Part shown: positions 5,715-8,891 of the stretch, one piece after another
How the letters are laid out: each line of letters starts with the position of its first letter
Position numbering within the stretch: position 1 is the stretch's first letter
From: Candidatus Thorarchaeota archaeon
Lineage (GTDB): Archaea > Asgardarchaeota > Thorarchaeia > Thorarchaeales > Thorarchaeaceae
DNA length: 8,891 nucleotides
Reading direction: 5' to 3'
Assembly: GCA_016840245.1 (NCBI GenBank)
Contig: JAEOST010000308.1
Coordinates: forward strand, 1-8,891
Notes under the pieces: model-generated
What the model was told of the DNA's origin: nothing
The model's input: the letters and a program-made list of their open reading frames with translations, nothing else
The model's database searches: none
Translations under genes and position numbers: made by a program

Positions 5715-6791
5715 ATGGGGAGTTTAGCGAATCGCAATCGGTTCATCAAATATGAAATTGACCGACAAATCGGTACTTATTGGGACAAGATGCAAGTAGA
5801 CAAGACAGTTGAGAGTATCTCTTTAGAAGGTATGCAACTAAAACAGATTGACTTTGATTCAGTGAGTCGTTGTAGGAAATTAAAAGAGCTAATCATTCGG
5901 AACAACCTCCTGACTTCCCTTAATCTCATTCCATTGATAAAACTCAGATACCTTACACGAATTGACATGACTGGTAACAATTTGTGGGGCCTGAATATCA
6001 CCCCAATCTGTTTAATGCAGCGACTTGAAATTGTTAATTCAGACAGTCCATCAAGCTTTGTAATCGATCCTATTGCGAAACATGCAACCATATCATCAAT
6101 AACGCTAGGTATGGCATCAATAAATCTAGATAGCAACTATGCCACCTTAATTGAACGGGAAGGAATGTCAATAGTACTAAAGCGTACAAAAGAAATTCTA
6201 ATGCATCTACCAGCAGTAAATCGGTTCATAGCCCAGATGGGACTTCTAGATGGATTCGGTCTTGGAGAGCTGGCAGGATATGATGGGAATCCCATATTTC
6301 TTCTGGACTCTATCAGTGATGGAATGAATTTCGACGAGGCGAGGGAAGCAATCCGTGGCAAGTCCATTGAACTACTTGAAAAACAGATCACAAATGGAGG
6401 ACCTACCTTCTTCCTCAATATAGACGAGTTAGCTAAATCAGAAGCTTGCATACTTGTTCAACCAATCATAGAGGCTCGAAAGCGAGAGATGGAATCTGTC
6501 GTTGTTCACACAACTGAGAAATCCTCTGATGCACGGATACTCTGGCACACATATTATGGTCACAAGATAATGTACGACTTAGGATTCACACCATATGAAG
6601 GAAATACAATTACCCTTGAGATGATACTTGAGGTTCTCTCAGGCGCAGGGATTGACCTCAAGGTAAAGAAATCAAAGTTGGATGTTCACTTTAGACGTAG
6701 ATATTCTCTGGGACTCACTAGGTATTTGGAACGAGTAGGACTTGAATTGTACCCTAGACATTATCAAAGAGTCCTTCTCGACAAATTGTAG
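5715..6791 (+). CDS. Leucine-rich-repeat protein with unrecognised C-terminal half
   Basis: A 358-residue protein from the ATG at 5715. Three consecutive 24-residue leucine-rich repeats span about residues 32-103 (VESISLEGMQL..., LKELIIRNNLLTSLNL..., LTRIDMTGNNLWGLNI...). They follow a LxxLxLxxNxLxxLxLxPL pattern with Asn at 64 and 89, and a degenerate fourth may follow from 104. The remaining 250 residues look soluble and mixed helical, with conserved-looking stretches such as ILWHTYYGHKIMYDLGF and FRRRYSLGLTRYLERVGLELYP; I recognise no family. There is no signal peptide or membrane helix, so it is probably a cytoplasmic protein-binding protein. The frame is open back to 5367 across the asparaginase gene, which is not credible. 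An ATG at 5640 is possible but leaves only 19 bases for two divergent promoters, so 5715 is preferred, with only a weak GTGGG before it. A soluble scaffold role is inference. Confidence 0.72.
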   Translation: MGSLANRNRFIKYEIDRQIGTYWDKMQVDKTVESISLEGMQLKQIDFDSVSRCRKLKELIIRNNLLTSLNLIPLIKLRYLTRIDMTGNNLWGLNITPICLMQRLEIVNSDSPSSFVIDPIAKHATISSITLGMASINLDSNYATLIEREGMSIVLKRTKEILMHLPAVNRFIAQMGLLDGFGLGELAGYDGNPIFLLDSISDGMNFDEAREAIRGKSIELLEKQITNGGPTFFLNIDELAKSEACILVQPIIEARKREMESVVVHTTEKSSDARILWHTYYGHKIMYDLGFTPYEGNTITLEMILEVLSGAGIDLKVKKSKLDVHFRRRYSLGLTRYLERVGLELYPRHYQRVLLDKL

Positions 6792-6861
6792 ACATTTAGA
6801 GTACTCACTAAGACTCCCAACGTATCGGGACCTAATGGGACTAAAGCATCAGTCTATTTCG

Positions 6862-7752
6862 TCACATACCTAACCTATGCATTTCCTCTTCGAAGAGCTT
6901 CTTCTTGTCCATCAGCTTGGTTCGTTGACCAGCAAAATCTGCTAGCTCGATCCTGTCAGTCTTCACCATCTCATCCAGACGCTCAATCTCAGTTGTGATT
7001 TCCTTAAGCCGGTCCTTGACAACATCAACTCTAGAAATAGCACTAGTGTCCTGTTCAGCAGAAGGCTCCTGCACTGAGGCAATCTTACCATCCATGATTC
7101 GGTAGATCCTATTGCACTGCCGAGCGATTGACGGGTCATGTGTCACCATAAGGACGGTCTTTCCGAGCTCCTTGTTCACCTTGTGTAGGTATTCAACAAC
7201 AACCGCACCGGTCTCTGTGTCGAGATCTCCTGTAGGTTCGTCACATAATAGAACGTTCGGATTGTTGGCTAGTGCCGCTGCAATAGCCACTCTTTGGCGT
7301 TGGCCGCCTGAGAGTTCATCGGGCTTATGCTTCACTCGATCTTCAAGTCCCATAGACTCTAAGAGCTCAGTGGCACGTTTCTTCCGTTCACTACCAGAGA
7401 CCTTTGCCGCAAGCATGGGGAGTTCTACATTCTCATATGCAGTGAGTGTTGGAATGAGGTTAAGCTCTTGGAATATGTGACCGACGACGTCCCTACGAAG
7501 AATTCCGAGTTGGTCGGGAGTTGCATTGGTAACGTTATATCCAGCAACAACAGTTGTACCTGCCGTGGCTCTGGTTATGCCACCCAAAATGTTCAGGAGT
7601 GTGGTTTTGCCTGACCCACTCGGACCGACAATAGCCACCATCTCACCCTCTTCAATTCTAATGCTTAGACCTCTAAGGGCTTGAACCTCTACATTACCTA
7701 GTTTGAAGACCTTCACGAGGTCTACTGAATGAATATATCCTTGTGTCACCAT
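6862..7752 (-). CDS. ABC transporter ATP-binding protein, MacB/LolD type, with C-terminal coiled coil
   Basis: The ATPase of an FtsX/MacB-type ABC system, 296 residues from the ATG at 7752. In order it has Walker A GPSGSGKT (43-50), the Q-loop glutamine (Gln95 in IFQELNLIP), the signature LSGGQ (147-151), Walker B VLLCDEP with Glu172, the D-loop, and the switch His205 (VTHD). Residues from about 241 to 296 are an extra tail of charged heptad-like sequence (VKDRLKEITTEIERLDEM and following), predicted to form a coiled coil; typical LolD/MacB ATPases end near residue 230. The GTG at 7761 is an alternative start, but it forms part of the AGGTGAT ribosome-binding site for the ATG at 7752. The gene begins ten bases after the permease stop codon, so the two are co-translated. 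Such systems extrude or mechanically release substrates rather than import them. The substrate is unknown. Confidence 0.95.
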   Translation of the reverse strand: MVTQGYIHSVDLVKVFKLGNVEVQALRGLSIRIEEGEMVAIVGPSGSGKTTLLNILGGITRATAGTTVVAGYNVTNATPDQLGILRRDVVGHIFQELNLIPTLTAYENVELPMLAAKVSGSERKKRATELLESMGLEDRVKHKPDELSGGQRQRVAIAAALANNPNVLLCDEPTGDLDTETGAVVVEYLHKVNKELGKTVLMVTHDPSIARQCNRIYRIMDGKIASVQEPSAEQDTSAISRVDVVKDRLKEITTEIERLDEMVKTDRIELADFAGQRTKLMDKKKLFEEEMHRLGM

Positions 7753-7756
7753 TTTA

Positions 7757-7763
7757 ATCACCT
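7757..7763 (-). promoter_or_regulatory. Shine-Dalgarno AGGTGAT coupling permease and ATPase translation
   Basis: The minus strand reads TTAGGTGATTAAAATG. AGGTGAT overlaps the permease TAG stop codon and lies four bases before the ATPase ATG. This arrangement suggests that ribosomes finishing the permease start the ATPase. Confidence 0.65.
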
Positions 7764-8891
7764 AAGCTCTTAGTGCATCCACCTCTGCTTCGGGCCTTCT
7801 AGAGACCCACCATACTGGGAAGATAGCAGAGAGTAGAACCGTTCCTATTACTGACCACCAAGCTATTCCCGGGGGCCCTAGCACAACTTGGTATCGGACC
7901 AATTCGGATAGTCCACCATTCAATGAACTGACATTTCCGAAAATTTGTATGAATCCAACTAGTGTTCCCAATAGAAGAGCAAAGAACACCATCACCATGA
8001 CTTCAGCAAACAGGGTCTTAAAGAGCTGCCACTTGCTGAATCCACGAACCGTCAAGAGTGCTATCTCAGTGTTCTTCTCTCTGAGGGATAGGATTATGAC
8101 TAGCCCAGTACCCACCATAGCAAGTACAATTGAGAAGAAGATGGCTACCCAAGTCATCTTCACAGTTCCACTCTCAATAGGTCGTTCGTAGTAATTAACA
8201 ATTTGAGATGTCACAGAGTAAGTATCTGTTACATCTCCTACTTCTTCCATTATCTGTTCCTGCAACATGGTTCCATTCGTATCAGCTTGAGTCTCGATTA
8301 GTAGTTTCGTTGAAGCGAAGGGAAGCAAGGAAGTATCATTGAGGAAGGTCTCTGAAACGAAAGATGGATAGCTTCCACTAGCTGAAACTTCGAAGCCTTC
8401 AATGAAGATTTCGAGAACAGATTGGTATCCAACTAGACCAACAACTGTAACATTATGGAATCCATTATCTACGGGACCCCTAACAGTGAAGTTTTCACCA
8501 ACCTCGATTTCAAGTTCATTAGCTAGAGAAACTGATAGGATGATTCCATCGTCTCCAAGATCATCAATCATCTGGTTGAAGTCACCAATGAACCACCCAG
8601 ATTCCCAGAAAGCCACAGAAGACCACTCATCTGGACGTATGCCACGTGTATCTATGGAAGTACTTCCGGAACTGAGAGTTATACCATACTCTGGAGTTGT
8701 ATCCACAACACCATCTAATGCTTCAACTTCACTTACAATTTCTGTCAGGTTGGCTCCAATGTCAAGGTCGATGCTAGCATCCGCTCCAACATCAAAGAAG
8801 GCGTTACGTTCTACCCGGTCATATTCAGAATATTGGCTACCAATTGTTAATACGCCATAGGACACTATTAACGAAACGATGAATACCATAG
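7762..8891 (-). CDS. FtsX/MacB-like ABC transporter permease, N-terminus beyond right edge
   Basis: The membrane partner of the downstream ATPase; at least 375 residues are visible and the frame is still open at the window edge, so the start is unknown. An initial membrane helix (VFIVSLIVSYGVLTIG) is followed by an outer domain of about 220 residues. Three C-terminal helices follow, near 246-268, 292-316 and 343-363. The cytoplasmic loop EKNTEIALLTVRGFSKWQLFK is the typical FtsX coupling region (an 'E...L..iG.s' type sequence that contacts the ATPase). The short tail RRPEAEVDALRA matches the usual family ending. The visible part could be nearly a whole four-helix MacB-like subunit or the second half of a longer two-FtsX-domain permease; the cut prevents a decision. 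The outer domain has several N-X-S/T sequons. Confidence 0.88.
   Translation of the reverse strand, partial: MVFIVSLIVSYGVLTIGSQYSEYDRVERNAFFDVGADASIDLDIGANLTEIVSEVEALDGVVDTTPEYGITLSSGSTSIDTRGIRPDEWSSVAFWESGWFIGDFNQMIDDLGDDGIILSVSLANELEIEVGENFTVRGPVDNGFHNVTVVGLVGYQSVLEIFIEGFEVSASGSYPSFVSETFLNDTSLLPFASTKLLIETQADTNGTMLQEQIMEEVGDVTDTYSVTSQIVNYYERPIESGTVKMTWVAIFFSIVLAMVGTGLVIILSLREKNTEIALLTVRGFSKWQLFKTLFAEVMVMVFFALLLGTLVGFIQIFGNVSSLNGGLSELVRYQVVLGPPGIAWWSVIGTVLLSAIFPVWWVSRRPEAEVDALRA

Noticed and set aside
6792..6861. Possible terminator hairpin between the LRR gene and the ABC ATPase gene
   Set aside because: There are short matching pieces (CTCCC and GGGA, and an eight-base palindrome GAGTACTC at 6799-6806), but no stable stem followed by a T-run.
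7112..7480. Plus-strand open frame opposite the ABC ATPase
   Set aside because: It is antisense to the conserved Walker and signature motifs and has no plausible start context.
1..8891. CRISPR arrays, insertion sequences, tRNA or rRNA genes
   Set aside because: Reading both strands gave no spaced direct repeats, terminal inverted repeats with a transposase, or recognisable tRNA/rRNA sequence.

Overview
The window reads as archaeal DNA. Several intergenic regions carry AT-rich TATA-like elements about 25 bases upstream of plausible transcript starts. Five starts are preceded by Shine-Dalgarno sequences (GGAGG, GGGAGTG, GAGG, GGGAGG, AGGTGAT). Arginine is often coded by AGA/AGG, and the ABC permease has an outer domain rich in N-X-S/T sequons. 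The mix of an FKBP12-size prolyl isomerase, a leucine-rich-repeat protein and a tyrosine-phosphatase-like protein would fit an Asgard-type lineage (Thorarchaeia-like, for example). That placement is inference; no rRNA or other marker gene is present.

Layout from left to right. (1) Minus strand: the start of a dual-specificity/tyrosine phosphatase-like gene runs off the left edge and is preceded by a gene for an 84-residue two-helix membrane protein. (2) Plus strand, divergent from these: an FKBP12-type prolyl isomerase, then a 4Fe-4S protein with a conserved Cys-containing C-terminal domain. (3) A convergent hairpin separates the ferredoxin from a minus-strand monofunctional heme catalase. 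The catalase is divergent from a Fur/PerR-family regulator, and the two share one short promoter region. (4) Plus strand: a nucleotidyltransferase-fold protein that overlaps a minus-strand isoaspartyl peptidase/asparaginase tail to tail. (5) Plus strand: a leucine-rich-repeat protein with an unrecognised C-terminal half. (6) Minus strand: an ABC ATPase with a C-terminal coiled coil, translated just after its FtsX/MacB-type permease, which runs off the right edge.

The clearest functional unit is the catalase and PerR-like pair, a peroxide-defence module. An 8-base inverted repeat is centred on its shared TATA region, so each arm lies near one predicted transcription start. The regulator lacks one of the usual PerR metal ligands (Asn replaces His). 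The ABC ATPase and permease form a second clear operon. The other genes look like single-gene units. I see no mobile element, CRISPR array, tRNA or rRNA. No stretch longer than about 100 bases lacks a gene. I do not see a convincing wholly new system; the most informative places are the catalase/regulator intergenic region, the modified metal site, the LRR protein and the nucleotidyltransferase-like protein.
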